Shown: piece after piece, positions 1 through 5,387 of the stretch
Position numbering within the stretch: the stretch's first letter is position 1
Layout of the letters: each line of letters opens with the position of its first letter
From: an uncultured Solobacterium sp.
GTDB lineage: Bacteria > Bacillota_I > Bacilli_A > Erysipelotrichales > Erysipelotrichaceae
Length of the DNA stretch: 8,249 bases
Direction of reading: 5' to 3'
Assembly: GCA_937895985.1 (NCBI GenBank)
Contig: CALBKL010000015.1
Coordinates: 1-8,249 of the forward strand
The notes under the pieces: model-generated
What the model was told of the DNA's origin: nothing
Databases searched by the model: none
What the model saw: only the letters and a program-made list of their open reading frames with translations
Program-made: the position numbers and the translations under genes

Positions 1-1254
1 ATTTGATGCACCATCATCACGTTTCTTTTTGTTATCACGCTTCTCACTCTTATCACTACCACTTCTAGAATCTGACTTCTTCTTAAATGATGGACGACGA
101 TTTGATTTACCAGCACTTACTTTCTTACGTTTTAACTCGATAGAGTATTCCGTTTTCATTAGCGGAATCTCTTTCTTTAACATCTTCTCAATTGACGCAA
201 GCAAACCTAATTCTTCATGGCAACACAAAGAGATTGAAATACCCTCTTTACCAGCTCTTCCAGCTCTACCAATACGGTGGATATAAGACTCATCTTCCTC
301 TGGTAAATCATAGTTGAATACATGTGAAATATCTGAAATATCAATACCACGTGCCGCAACATCTGTCGCTACCAATACATCTACTTGATTAGTTCTAAAT
401 CGCTGTAATGCATTCTGACGTTGACCTTGTGTTTTATCACCATGGATTGTAAGAACTTTAATACCATCTTCGATTAACTTCTTAGTTAAACGATCGGCAC
501 CAATCTTAGTTCTTGTAAATACAATGGCCTTAGTAACTTCTGGACTTACAAGCATATCCTTTAGGACACGCTTCTTATCTGCCTTTTCACAGTATACAAG
601 ATACTGGGTAATTGTTTCAGCTGGACTTGCTGGTGGAGCCACACGAATATCCACTGGGTCATGTAATAATTCATTAGCTAATTCTTTGATTTCTTTTGGC
701 ATTGTTGCAGAGAACATAACAGTTTGACGAACTTCAGGGATTCGACTAGCGATAGTACGTACATCACCGATAAATCCCATATCTAACATACGATCAGCTT
801 CATCAAGTACGAATACTTCAATATCACTTAAGATAATCTCACCTTGAACCATAAAGTCATTTAAACGACCAGGTGTCGCAATTAAAATATCACAACCACT
901 ACGAAGTGCTTTTCTTTGCGGGCCAGATGGTGCGCCACCATACACACAGCATGCACGTAGTTTTAAATATCTTCCAAATTTCTTAAAATTCTCAAAGATT
1001 TGAACAGCTAACTCACGTGTCGGTGTTAATACCAGCGCACGAATCTGATGTTTCTTCTTATATTCAAGCTTATTTAAAATTGGCAATGCAAAAGCGGCCG
1101 TCTTACCTGTACCAGTTTGAGCACAGGCAACGATGTCCTTCCCTTCTAACATAACAGGGATTGCTTTCTCTTGGATTGGTGATGGTGTTTCATACTTCGC
1201 CTTACTAACAGCACTCAGTATCGGCTCCTTAAGTTCTAAATCTGTAAAATTCAT
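1..1254 (-). CDS. DEAD-box ATP-dependent RNA helicase, RhlE-like (partial, C-terminus off window)
   Basis: The frame is open from an ATG at 1254 to the window edge (418 codons, no stop reached). All the family's motifs can be read: Q-motif with F3 and Q28, motif I AQTGTGKT (45-52), PTRELA (78-83), TPGR (127-130), DEAD (151-154), SAT (182-184), ATDVAARGID (296-305) and HRIGRAGRAG (326-335). The stretch DRMLDMGF after DEAD is typical of RhlE-type proteins. These enzymes use ATP to unwind short RNA duplexes in ribosome assembly and mRNA turnover in the cytoplasm. From about residue 365 the protein becomes a Lys/Arg/Ser-rich basic tail, probably an RNA-binding extension, and its end is not seen. 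The start is set by an AGAGGAGA ribosome binding site a few bases upstream. An intrinsic terminator sits only 27 bases before the ATG, suggesting attenuated expression. CshA, CshB or RhlE orthology cannot be settled here. Confidence 0.96.
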   Translation of the reverse strand, partial: MNFTDLELKEPILSAVSKAKYETPSPIQEKAIPVMLEGKDIVACAQTGTGKTAAFALPILNKLEYKKKHQIRALVLTPTRELAVQIFENFKKFGRYLKLRACCVYGGAPSGPQRKALRSGCDILIATPGRLNDFMVQGEIILSDIEVFVLDEADRMLDMGFIGDVRTIASRIPEVRQTVMFSATMPKEIKELANELLHDPVDIRVAPPASPAETITQYLVYCEKADKKRVLKDMLVSPEVTKAIVFTRTKIGADRLTKKLIEDGIKVLTIHGDKTQGQRQNALQRFRTNQVDVLVATDVAARGIDISDISHVFNYDLPEEDESYIHRIGRAGRAGKEGISISLCCHEELGLLASIEKMLKKEIPLMKTEYSIELKRKKVSAGKSNRRPSFKKKSDSRSGSDKSEKRDNKKKRDDGASN

Positions 1255-1281
1255 AAATCTCCTCTGCTTCTTAGTCTCATT

Positions 1282-1319
1282 AAAGAAAAACTGATCGAGC
1301 TTTTGTATTCCCGACCAGT
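1282..1319 (-). terminator. Intrinsic terminator in the helicase leader (candidate attenuator)
   Basis: On the minus strand ACUGGUCGGG (1319-1310) pairs with CUCGAUCAGU (1299-1290), giving ten base pairs including two G-U, with a 10-base loop, followed by UUUUCUUU (1289-1282). The plus-strand RNA has no U-tract after the stem, so it acts leftward. Only 27 bases, including the ribosome binding site, separate it from the helicase ATG. A complete promoter cannot fit downstream of it, so helicase mRNA must normally pass through this element. It could alternatively just end the transcript of the 71-residue gene. Confidence 0.75.
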
Positions 1320-1348
1320 ATAATCAGTTTTCTATAAAAGACTCATAG

Positions 1349-1377
1349 ATATTACTGTATATTCCTTATTAGCGCAA
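1349..1377 (-). promoter_or_regulatory. Candidate promoter for the helicase
   Basis: On the minus strand a TTGCGC -35 (1377-1372) is followed after 17 bases by a TAATAT -10 (1354-1349). The predicted start near 1342 gives a leader of roughly 90 bases containing the terminator hairpin. The match to consensus is only moderate (3/6 and 4/6), so this is tentative. Confidence 0.35.
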
Positions 1378-1427
1378 CCATAACACAGTTTTGGGATGGT
1401 CTTCCGTAGCCACAATTCAAATGAGGA

Positions 1428-1643
1428 CTATGAGTTTGAGTCTAAGAATATCTCCTCAATTGCTACAATATCACTTTCTTTCAAACGAATAATATGATTT
1501 ATCCCATCTGGGAAAATATCAATTTCATCTTCACCAGACTCAGTACTTATAGCAGGATAGTAGTCAATGACATCTCCAATAATGATTAAATCGTTGCAAG
1601 TAAACACTCTTACATATTTCTCAAAGAAATCACTTAGTTTCAT
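1428..1643 (-). CDS. Small acidic protein of unknown function (71 aa)
   Basis: I do not recognise a named family. The protein starts MKLSDFFEKYVRVFTCND and alternates short hydrophobic beta-like runs (VRVFT, LIIIGDVIDYY, INHIIRL, IVAIEEIFL) with an acidic loop around residues 34-45. This resembles the compact beta-barrel pattern of the small SH3/LSm-like hypothetical proteins of Firmicutes, but that comparison is impression only. There is no signal peptide or membrane segment, so it should be cytoplasmic. A possible ribosome binding site AAAGGA lies rather far (about 11 bases) before the ATG. It lies between tRNA-Gly and the helicase on the same strand, with the helicase leader terminator downstream, and may be cotranscribed with the tRNA because no terminator follows the latter. 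It is probably a real gene, since the reading frame fills the gap and looks protein-like. Confidence 0.65.
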   Translation of the reverse strand: MKLSDFFEKYVRVFTCNDLIIIGDVIDYYPAISTESGEDEIDIFPDGINHIIRLKESDIVAIEEIFLDSNS

Positions 1644-1700
1644 AAAATATATGTCCTTTTATAAAGTTTCCCAAAGATAAAGGAAAATGATGCAAGTTAT

Positions 1701-1718
1701 CTATAATATATGTTATAG
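1701..1718. repeat. Short perfect dyad upstream of the 71-aa gene
   Basis: CTATAA and TTATAG are six-base perfect inverted arms separated by six bases. The dyad lies 58 bases or more before the start codon of the 71-residue gene, in a region that could hold its promoter (a TATATT on the minus strand overlaps it). It may be an operator, but AT-rich intergenic DNA makes such dyads easily by chance. Confidence 0.25.
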
Positions 1719-1749
1719 CAATACTCTTCTCCAACATTTTCATTTTAAG

Positions 1750-1820
1750 AGCGAGCAACGGGAATCGAACCCGCACATCAACCTTGGGAAGGTTGCATTC
1801 TACCATTAAATTATGCTTGC
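1750..1820 (-). tRNA. tRNA-Gly (anticodon CCC)
   Basis: The minus strand folds as a 71-base cloverleaf. The acceptor is GCAAGCA with TGCTCGC, the D-arm loop is TAATGGTAG, the anticodon stem CAACC/GGTTG encloses loop TTCCCAA (anticodon CCC, reading GGG), and the T-arm is GCGGG TTCGATT CCCGT. The discriminator base is T, as expected for bacterial tRNA-Gly. CCA is not encoded. The acceptor stem has one mismatch, A3 opposite C70. A promoter lies just upstream (1834-1862). Confidence 0.95.
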
Positions 1821-1833
1821 ATATGTCAATTAT

Positions 1834-1862
1834 ATTGTATCTAAAATGACTAACCCATACAA
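1834..1862 (-). promoter_or_regulatory. Promoter of tRNA-Gly
   Basis: On the minus strand TTGTAT (1862-1857) and TACAAT (1839-1834) are separated by exactly 17 bases. The -10 ends 13 bases before the mature tRNA, leaving a short 5' leader for RNase P removal. The -35 lies within 20 bases of the divergent mutY start, so the two control regions overlap. Confidence 0.6.
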
Positions 1863-1873
1863 CATCTGCTAAA

Positions 1874-2944
1874 ATGAATCAGATGAAAAATACAGATATC
1901 AAAAAGTTAATACAATGGTATGACGAAAATAAACGCAGTTTGCCTTGGCGTGATACGGGAAATCCTTATGATGTTTGGCTAAGTGAGATTATGTTACAAC
2001 AAACACGAATTGAAGCTGTTAAACCAAAATATCTTGCATTTAAAAAGGAGTTACCCGATATAGCCAGCTTAGCAAACTGCGATGATGATCGTTTAATGAG
2101 ACTTTGGGAAGGTCTTGGATATTATAGTCGTGCAAGAAACTTAAAAAAATGTGCTATCTATTTGATGGAACATTATGATGGTAAGTTACCAGAAAATTTT
2201 GAACTACTGAAGAAACTTCCAGGAATCGGTCCCTATACAGCGGGTGCTATTGCTTCGATTGCATTTAATCTACCAGCACCTGCAATTGATGGAAATGTAC
2301 TACGTGTACTAACTAGATATTATGGAATTATAGAAGACATCCGCTTACCAAAGGTAAAGAAGATGATTGAAGAAAAACTCAATGACTTCTACAGTTGTAA
2401 ACAGCCAAATCTTAGTTACGCCTCTTTTAATCAAGGTATTATGGAACTGGGTGAAACAGTTTGTGTACCAAACGGTGCTCCCCAATGTACAAAATGTCCA
2501 CTCAATAAAAACTGTTACGCATATCAAAATCAGATGACAGACAGAATCCCATATCGCTCTTCTTTAAAAGATAGAAAGATATTAGAGCGTACCCTCTTTA
2601 TTATTCGTGATGATCAATCATTCTTAATTCATAAGCGACCTCAAGAAGGACTTCTAGCAGGGTTATATGAATTCCCTGGTGTTGATGCCCATCTAACAAA
2701 ATCAGAAACGATTAGTCATATTGAATCCTTAGGGTTTACACCGCTTAGGATTACAACTCTACCTGAAGCAAAACATATTTTTACACACTTAGAATGGCAC
2801 ATGCGTGCATATGAAATCAAGGTAGCTGAAATCCAACATCCATTAGATGAACATTACTATCTCGTAAATAAAAAGGAATTGCAATCACTTGCAATCCCTT
2901 CTGCATTTAGAAAATATACTGATTGGTATTCTCTTAGAGACTAA
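1874..2944 (+). CDS. mutY: A/G-specific adenine glycosylase MutY
   Basis: This base-excision repair enzyme removes adenine mispaired with 8-oxoguanine. Its 356 residues match the usual family length. The N-terminal HhH-GPD domain carries the catalytic Glu38 in SEIMLQQT, the helix-hairpin-helix LPGIGPYTAGAI (115-126) and the catalytic Asp139 in AIDGNV. The [4Fe-4S] loop has Cys197, Cys205, Cys208 and Cys214; the first gap is seven residues rather than the six of the E. coli enzyme. The C-terminal part (about 232-350, with LFIIRDD and HKRPQEGLLAGLYEFPG) is the NUDIX-like domain that recognises 8-oxoguanine. No good ribosome binding site precedes the ATG at 1874; the in-frame ATG at 1883 is equally possible and also lacks one. 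The gene ends in an intrinsic terminator and is probably monocistronic. Confidence 0.97.
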   Translation: MNQMKNTDIKKLIQWYDENKRSLPWRDTGNPYDVWLSEIMLQQTRIEAVKPKYLAFKKELPDIASLANCDDDRLMRLWEGLGYYSRARNLKKCAIYLMEHYDGKLPENFELLKKLPGIGPYTAGAIASIAFNLPAPAIDGNVLRVLTRYYGIIEDIRLPKVKKMIEEKLNDFYSCKQPNLSYASFNQGIMELGETVCVPNGAPQCTKCPLNKNCYAYQNQMTDRIPYRSSLKDRKILERTLFIIRDDQSFLIHKRPQEGLLAGLYEFPGVDAHLTKSETISHIESLGFTPLRITTLPEAKHIFTHLEWHMRAYEIKVAEIQHPLDEHYYLVNKKELQSLAIPSAFRKYTDWYSLRD

Positions 2945-2969
2945 CTCATTTCTTGCAAATGAGTTTTTT
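2943..2969 (+). terminator. Intrinsic terminator of mutY
   Basis: AACTCATTT (2943-2951) and AAATGAGTT (2957-2965) form a nine-base-pair stem with a five-base loop, and the plus strand then runs in T to 2969. It overlaps the mutY stop codon and abuts the stop codon of the convergent udp gene. The minus-strand RNA lacks a U-tract after the stem, so it mainly acts on mutY. Confidence 0.85.
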
Positions 2970-3750
2970 AGTCTGCACTACCATCTTGTTCAATCAAATA
3001 CTTCACCGCCTCAACGGCAGCTTTGATTGCTAGGTCTGTATCGTGGACTTGTGGGTTTGGTAAACCTGCTCTTTGACGTTCTTGGTTTGCGACTGTCAGA
3101 AGAACAGTGCCACAACGAACATGTAAATAACTAGCTACGATAAATAGAGCAGCAGATTCCATTTCAGAAGCCTTCGCACCCATCTTGAGCCAAGCATCCC
3201 ACTTACGAATTAAATCTGGTCCATTTGGAAGTGTTTCTGGACGATGTTGCCCATAGAAAGCATCTTTACACTCTACAACACCGGTATGATATGGATGTTC
3301 AACACGACGAGCACCTTCTACCAAGGCATTTACAATATCTAAGTCTGGAACAGCTGGATATTCAATAGGAGAATACTCCTTAGAAGTTCCTTCCATACGA
3401 ATTGCGCCAGTTGCGATAACTAGATCACCACTCTTCACGCTTAAATCCATACCACCACATGTACCTATTCGGATAAATGTATCTGCACCAACTGCAGTTA
3501 GCTCTTCCATCGCAATGGAAGCACTCGGTCCACCAATACCTGTTGAAGTAACAGATACCTTTACACCATTTAACCATCCTGTATATGTTACATATTCACG
3601 TGAGTCCGCTACAAGTTCAGCATCATCGAAATACTTCGCAATTTTGGCACAACGCTTTGGATCACCTGGCAAGAATACATATCTTCCAACATCGCCTTTT
3701 CCAACACCAGTATGATACTGCTTTCCACTGCCCTCACTATAATCAATCAT
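2968..3750 (-). CDS. udp: Uridine phosphorylase
   Basis: This pyrimidine salvage enzyme splits uridine with phosphate into uracil and ribose 1-phosphate in the cytoplasm. The 260 residues fit the nucleoside phosphorylase-I family. Visible landmarks are [19 protein letters not shown] near the N-terminus, the phosphate-binding LPGDPKR (27-33), STGIGGPS (69-76), RIGTCGG (94-100), FYGQHR (165-170), whose Gln and Arg correspond to the uracil-binding residues of Udp enzymes, and SEMESA (195-200), which contacts the ribose. The FYGQHR signature favours uridine over purine nucleosides. An AGAGAGG ribosome binding site sits six bases before the ATG. The gene stands alone, convergent with mutY, behind an extended -10 promoter. 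Confidence 0.95.
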   Translation of the reverse strand: MIDYSEGSGKQYHTGVGKGDVGRYVFLPGDPKRCAKIAKYFDDAELVADSREYVTYTGWLNGVKVSVTSTGIGGPSASIAMEELTAVGADTFIRIGTCGGMDLSVKSGDLVIATGAIRMEGTSKEYSPIEYPAVPDLDIVNALVEGARRVEHPYHTGVVECKDAFYGQHRPETLPNGPDLIRKWDAWLKMGAKASEMESAALFIVASYLHVRCGTVLLTVANQERQRAGLPNPQVHDTDLAIKAAVEAVKYLIEQDGSAD

Positions 3751-3807
3751 AAAAAACCTCTCTTTCTACATATTATTACAATACCTTTTAGTGATTCTTT
3801 TGATGTA

Positions 3808-3816
3808 ATTATATCA
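3808..3816 (-). promoter_or_regulatory. Extended -10 promoter of udp
   Basis: The minus strand reads TGATATAAT (3816-3808), a perfect TATAAT with the extended TG motif. No good -35 is visible at 17 bases (ATTTAT). The start would lie near 3801, about 50 bases before the udp ATG. Confidence 0.6.
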
Positions 3817-3852
3817 GACCCCTATATGAAATAAATAAAATTACGCTAGATA

Positions 3853-3882
3853 TGCGCTAAAACAAGCACTTATTTTAACGCA
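3853..3882. repeat. Inverted repeat between the udp and tRNA promoters
   Basis: TGCGCTAAAA (3853-3862) and TTTTAACGCA (3873-3882) are complementary at nine of ten positions around a ten-base loop. The centre is about 66 bases upstream of the predicted udp start and about 80 upstream of the tRNA start. There is no U-tract in either direction, so it is not a terminator. It could be an operator or activator site for udp; no known consensus was recognised. Confidence 0.45.
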
Positions 3883-3885
3883 AGT

Positions 3886-3944
3886 AAAAAAATTTATTTT
3901 TTTTGAATAAAATGATTGCAAAGAAATTATAGACATGCTATATT
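3886..3944 (+). promoter_or_regulatory. Strong promoter of the tRNA-Glu/tRNA-Trp operon
   Basis: TTGCAA (3916-3921) and TATATT (3939-3944) are 17 bases apart, and TGC directly before the -10 gives an extended -10 motif. A run of A followed by a run of T (3886-3904) lies where UP elements sit. The predicted start near 3951 is a few bases before the tRNA-Glu gene. This is the arrangement expected of a highly expressed stable-RNA promoter. Confidence 0.75.
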
Positions 3945-3956
3945 ATACAAGCACTT

Positions 3957-4030
3957 GGCGCGTTGGTGAAGTGGCTTAACACACCGCCCTTTCACGGCGG
4001 CATTCACGGGTTCGAATCCCGTACGCGTCA
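3957..4030 (+). tRNA. tRNA-Glu (anticodon TTC)
   Basis: The 74-base cloverleaf has acceptor GGCGCGT/ACGCGTC (one G-T pair), anticodon stem CCGCC/GGCGG around loop CTTTCAC (anticodon TTC), and T-arm ACGGG TTCGAAT CCCGT. The discriminator is A and CCA is not encoded. Eleven T-rich bases separate it from tRNA-Trp, with which it is surely cotranscribed. Confidence 0.96.
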
Positions 4031-4041
4031 CTTTTTATTTT

Positions 4042-4112
4042 AGGGGCATCGTACAATGGTAGTACATCGGTCTCCAAAACCGCTGATGGGAGTTCGATTC
4101 TCTCTGCCCCTG
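4042..4112 (+). tRNA. tRNA-Trp (anticodon CCA)
   Basis: The 71-base cloverleaf has acceptor AGGGGCA/TGCCCCT, anticodon loop CTCCAAA (anticodon CCA) on a CGGT/ACCG stem, and T-arm GGGAG TTCGATT CTCTC. The discriminator is G, as usual for tRNA-Trp. The outermost anticodon-stem position is a T27/C43 mismatch. CCA is not encoded (the next bases are CCT). It is the last host-like gene before the phage module, so its 3' end is a candidate phage attachment site. Confidence 0.95.
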
Positions 4113-4185
4113 CCTACATACTCAAAATCGAACTCTGAAATACTTATCATAAATAATGTATGTTTAAGGAGAGTCTATATAAAAT

Positions 4186-4210
4186 AAAACCGCTATATCA
4201 GCGGTTTTTT
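4186..4210. terminator. Bidirectional terminator between the tRNA operon and the phage genes
   Basis: AAAACCGC (4186-4193) and GCGGTTTT (4201-4208) form a perfect stem with a seven-base loop. Rightward RNA ends in UUUUUU; leftward RNA ends in UUUUAUUUUAUAU. It can stop both the tRNA operon and the HExxH gene, whose stop codon touches it. The 73 bases between tRNA-Trp and this hairpin hold no gene. Confidence 0.85.
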
Positions 4211-4754
4211 AATATTCTACTTTGAAATAATCTTTAGCAACTTCCATTATAAAATCTTCTGGATAGTCCTTCTTTAATTCTTCAATGCGTTTATGCATAG
4301 GTGTACGTAAAGGCTCTTTTCTAGGGGTAATTTCTTTTCCATACATTGTATTGAATACATAGTCTCCGAATGCGTATGCGTCAATCTCTAAAGGTTGCAG
4401 CTCATAATCTTTTACTGTATTACCAATGTATGATTCTAAGTTCTTTCTCCATGAATCCACAAGTTCTTTAGGCTCGATATCGTAAGCAAGTGGACTGTCG
4501 CATACCATTTGCTGATATACGTGCCTGCACTCATGTAAGCAACCATTGAAAAGAATAACATCATCTTCATAATCAGCATTCAAGTATATGTGATAGTGGT
4601 TTCCCTTTCTGATTGTTGTTGCAATACGACTAACAAAATCTTTTGGAATGCGATAGTGAATAAATGGAGTAGGAATCTCCAAGATATCGCATGCAACATT
4701 TATATACAGTCTCATTTGCGATTTTCGTTTATTATATTCTTCATTCTTGTTCAT
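4209..4754 (-). CDS. Putative HExxH zinc metallopeptidase, phage accessory protein (181 aa)
   Basis: The catalytic signature is HECRH at 74-78 (two zinc-binding His and the general-base Glu), followed 45 residues later by an E-x-D-A-Y-A-F segment (Glu123) that is a good candidate for the third zinc ligand, as in gluzincins. The rest is charged and soluble, with no signal peptide or membrane helix, so it should act in the cytoplasm. HEcRHvyQ resembles uncharacterised small metallopeptidase-like proteins of Firmicutes and their mobile elements; its substrate is unknown. ImmA/IrrE-type repressor-cleaving peptidases have a related HExxH motif, but the surrounding sequence is not clearly that family. 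It follows the lysis cassette beyond a terminator, a usual site for accessory genes. No ribosome binding site is seen, and a TAA lies in frame six bases before the ATG, fixing this as the earliest possible ATG. Confidence 0.8.
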   Translation of the reverse strand: MNKNEEYNKRKSQMRLYINVACDILEIPTPFIHYRIPKDFVSRIATTIRKGNHYHIYLNADYEDDVILFNGCLHECRHVYQQMVCDSPLAYDIEPKELVDSWRKNLESYIGNTVKDYELQPLEIDAYAFGDYVFNTMYGKEITPRKEPLRTPMHKRIEELKKDYPEDFIMEVAKDYFKVEY

Positions 4755-4759
4755 GCATT

Positions 4760-4809
4760 AAATATAAAATAAAATTCCCCCTACCGCAATATCAATCACG
4801 ATAAGGGGA
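4760..4809 (-). terminator. Terminator of the lysis cassette
   Basis: On the minus strand TCCCCTTATCGTGA (4809-4796) pairs with TTGCGGTAGGGGGA (4789-4776) over 14 positions, four of them G-U, with a six-base loop, then a U-rich run down to 4760. On the plus strand the G-U pairs become A-C mismatches, so the structure suits leftward RNA. It lies about 20 bases after the holin stop codon. Confidence 0.8.
4761..4789 (-). promoter_or_regulatory. Candidate promoter of the HExxH gene
   Basis: On the minus strand TTGCGG (4789-4784) and TATATT (4766-4761) are separated by 17 bases. The -10 ends only six bases before the ATG, so transcription would begin at or beside the start codon, giving a leaderless message. 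This fits the missing ribosome binding site. The -35 lies inside the upstream terminator hairpin. The -35 match is weak, so this remains tentative. Confidence 0.4.
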
Positions 4810-4831
4810 GGAGGAATTATGGAAAATCAAC

Positions 4832-5065
4832 TTACTTTAAATCTTCTTCAGCAGTCTCATTAGGCTCTACTTCTGGTAGACCTGCAAGAGATGTTCCGAT
4901 AGATAAAATAGCCGCTAATACCGATGTTGAGCAAACAAGTTTCCAATCAACTGCACCGATTGTTGCGGTTGTTCCAATTGTTGCTACAAATGTTTGTGCA
5001 GCCGTTTTCAGAGCACGTCTGCATGCTGCCTTTGCCCATTTACTCCAATAGTTTTTGTCTTTCAT
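4832..5065 (-). CDS. Phage holin, r1t-like family (77 aa)
   Basis: Holins oligomerise in the cytoplasmic membrane and open it at a set time so that the signal-less lysin can reach the wall. The protein has a positively charged N-terminus (KWAKAACRRALK), then two hydrophobic segments at about 22-39 (AQTFVATIGTTATIGAV) and 43-63 (LVCSTSVLAAILSIGTSLAG) joined by a short turn containing the DWK motif, and a charged acidic tail. The pattern RALKTxAQTxVATIG...VDW is that of holins related to Lactococcus phage r1t. The ATG overlaps the stop codon of the preceding coiled-coil gene (ATGA), so the two are translationally coupled; an AGAAGGG site lies upstream. A strong terminator follows. Confidence 0.88.
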   Translation of the reverse strand: MKDKNYWSKWAKAACRRALKTAAQTFVATIGTTATIGAVDWKLVCSTSVLAAILSIGTSLAGLPEVEPNETAEEDLK

Positions 5066-5376
5066 TTATTATCCCTTCTTTCTTCTACTCGTTTGATTCG
5101 TTCGGTTAGAAACGTTACGGATGTTTCTGTTTGAGCGAGTCTGTTTTCCAGAGACATAACACGATTGCTTACATCTCTGGTTGTGGCTTTTAAATCTGTG
5201 ATTCCTTCCTTAACATAAGTAATATTTGCGTTCATTTTCCCAAGTTCTTCGGCAAGTTCTTTTGCTTGGTCTTTGTTACCCTTATGGATTGTAGAATTAA
5301 CACTCCAAATGGTAGCAACTAGACCACCAAGAGATACTAGCAAACTAAGATAAACTGGATTGATTCCATCTTGCAT
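5062..5376 (-). CDS. Membrane-anchored coiled-coil protein of the lysis cassette (104 aa)
   Basis: One hydrophobic segment lies near the N-terminus (about 8-26, VYLSLLVSLGGLVATIWSV). A long charged region follows (about 33-104) with heptad-like spacing of hydrophobic residues (ITYVKEGITDLKATTRDVSNRV and onwards), predicting a coiled coil. Proteins of this size and layout often lie between lysin and holin genes in phages of Firmicutes and are thought to help or regulate the holin. XhlA-type proteins have the coiled coil and membrane segment in the opposite order, so this is not a clear XhlA. It starts 11 bases after the lysin stop codon, with a GGCGGTGA ribosome binding site in the gap, and overlaps the holin by four bases. 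The exact role is inferred from position. Confidence 0.8.
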   Translation of the reverse strand: MQDGINPVYLSLLVSLGGLVATIWSVNSTIHKGNKDQAKELAEELGKMNANITYVKEGITDLKATTRDVSNRVMSLENRLAQTETSVTFLTERIKRVEERRDNK

Positions 5377-5387
5377 AAAATCACCGC

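Noticed and set aside
29..727. Two plus-strand ORFs at 29-286 and 524-727
   Set aside because: They are shadows of the minus-strand DEAD-box helicase, whose motifs are complete in its own frame.
3841..3890. Catabolite-repression (cre) site upstream of udp
   Set aside because: The inverted repeat contains CG near its arms, but it does not fit the cre consensus spacing in either orientation.
4819..4860. Plus-strand mini-ORF (14 codons) behind a GGAGGAGGA ribosome-binding-like site
   Set aside because: It lies antisense to the holin end, and the purine run is largely the complement of the C-rich arm of the lysis terminator. No promoter or homology supports it.
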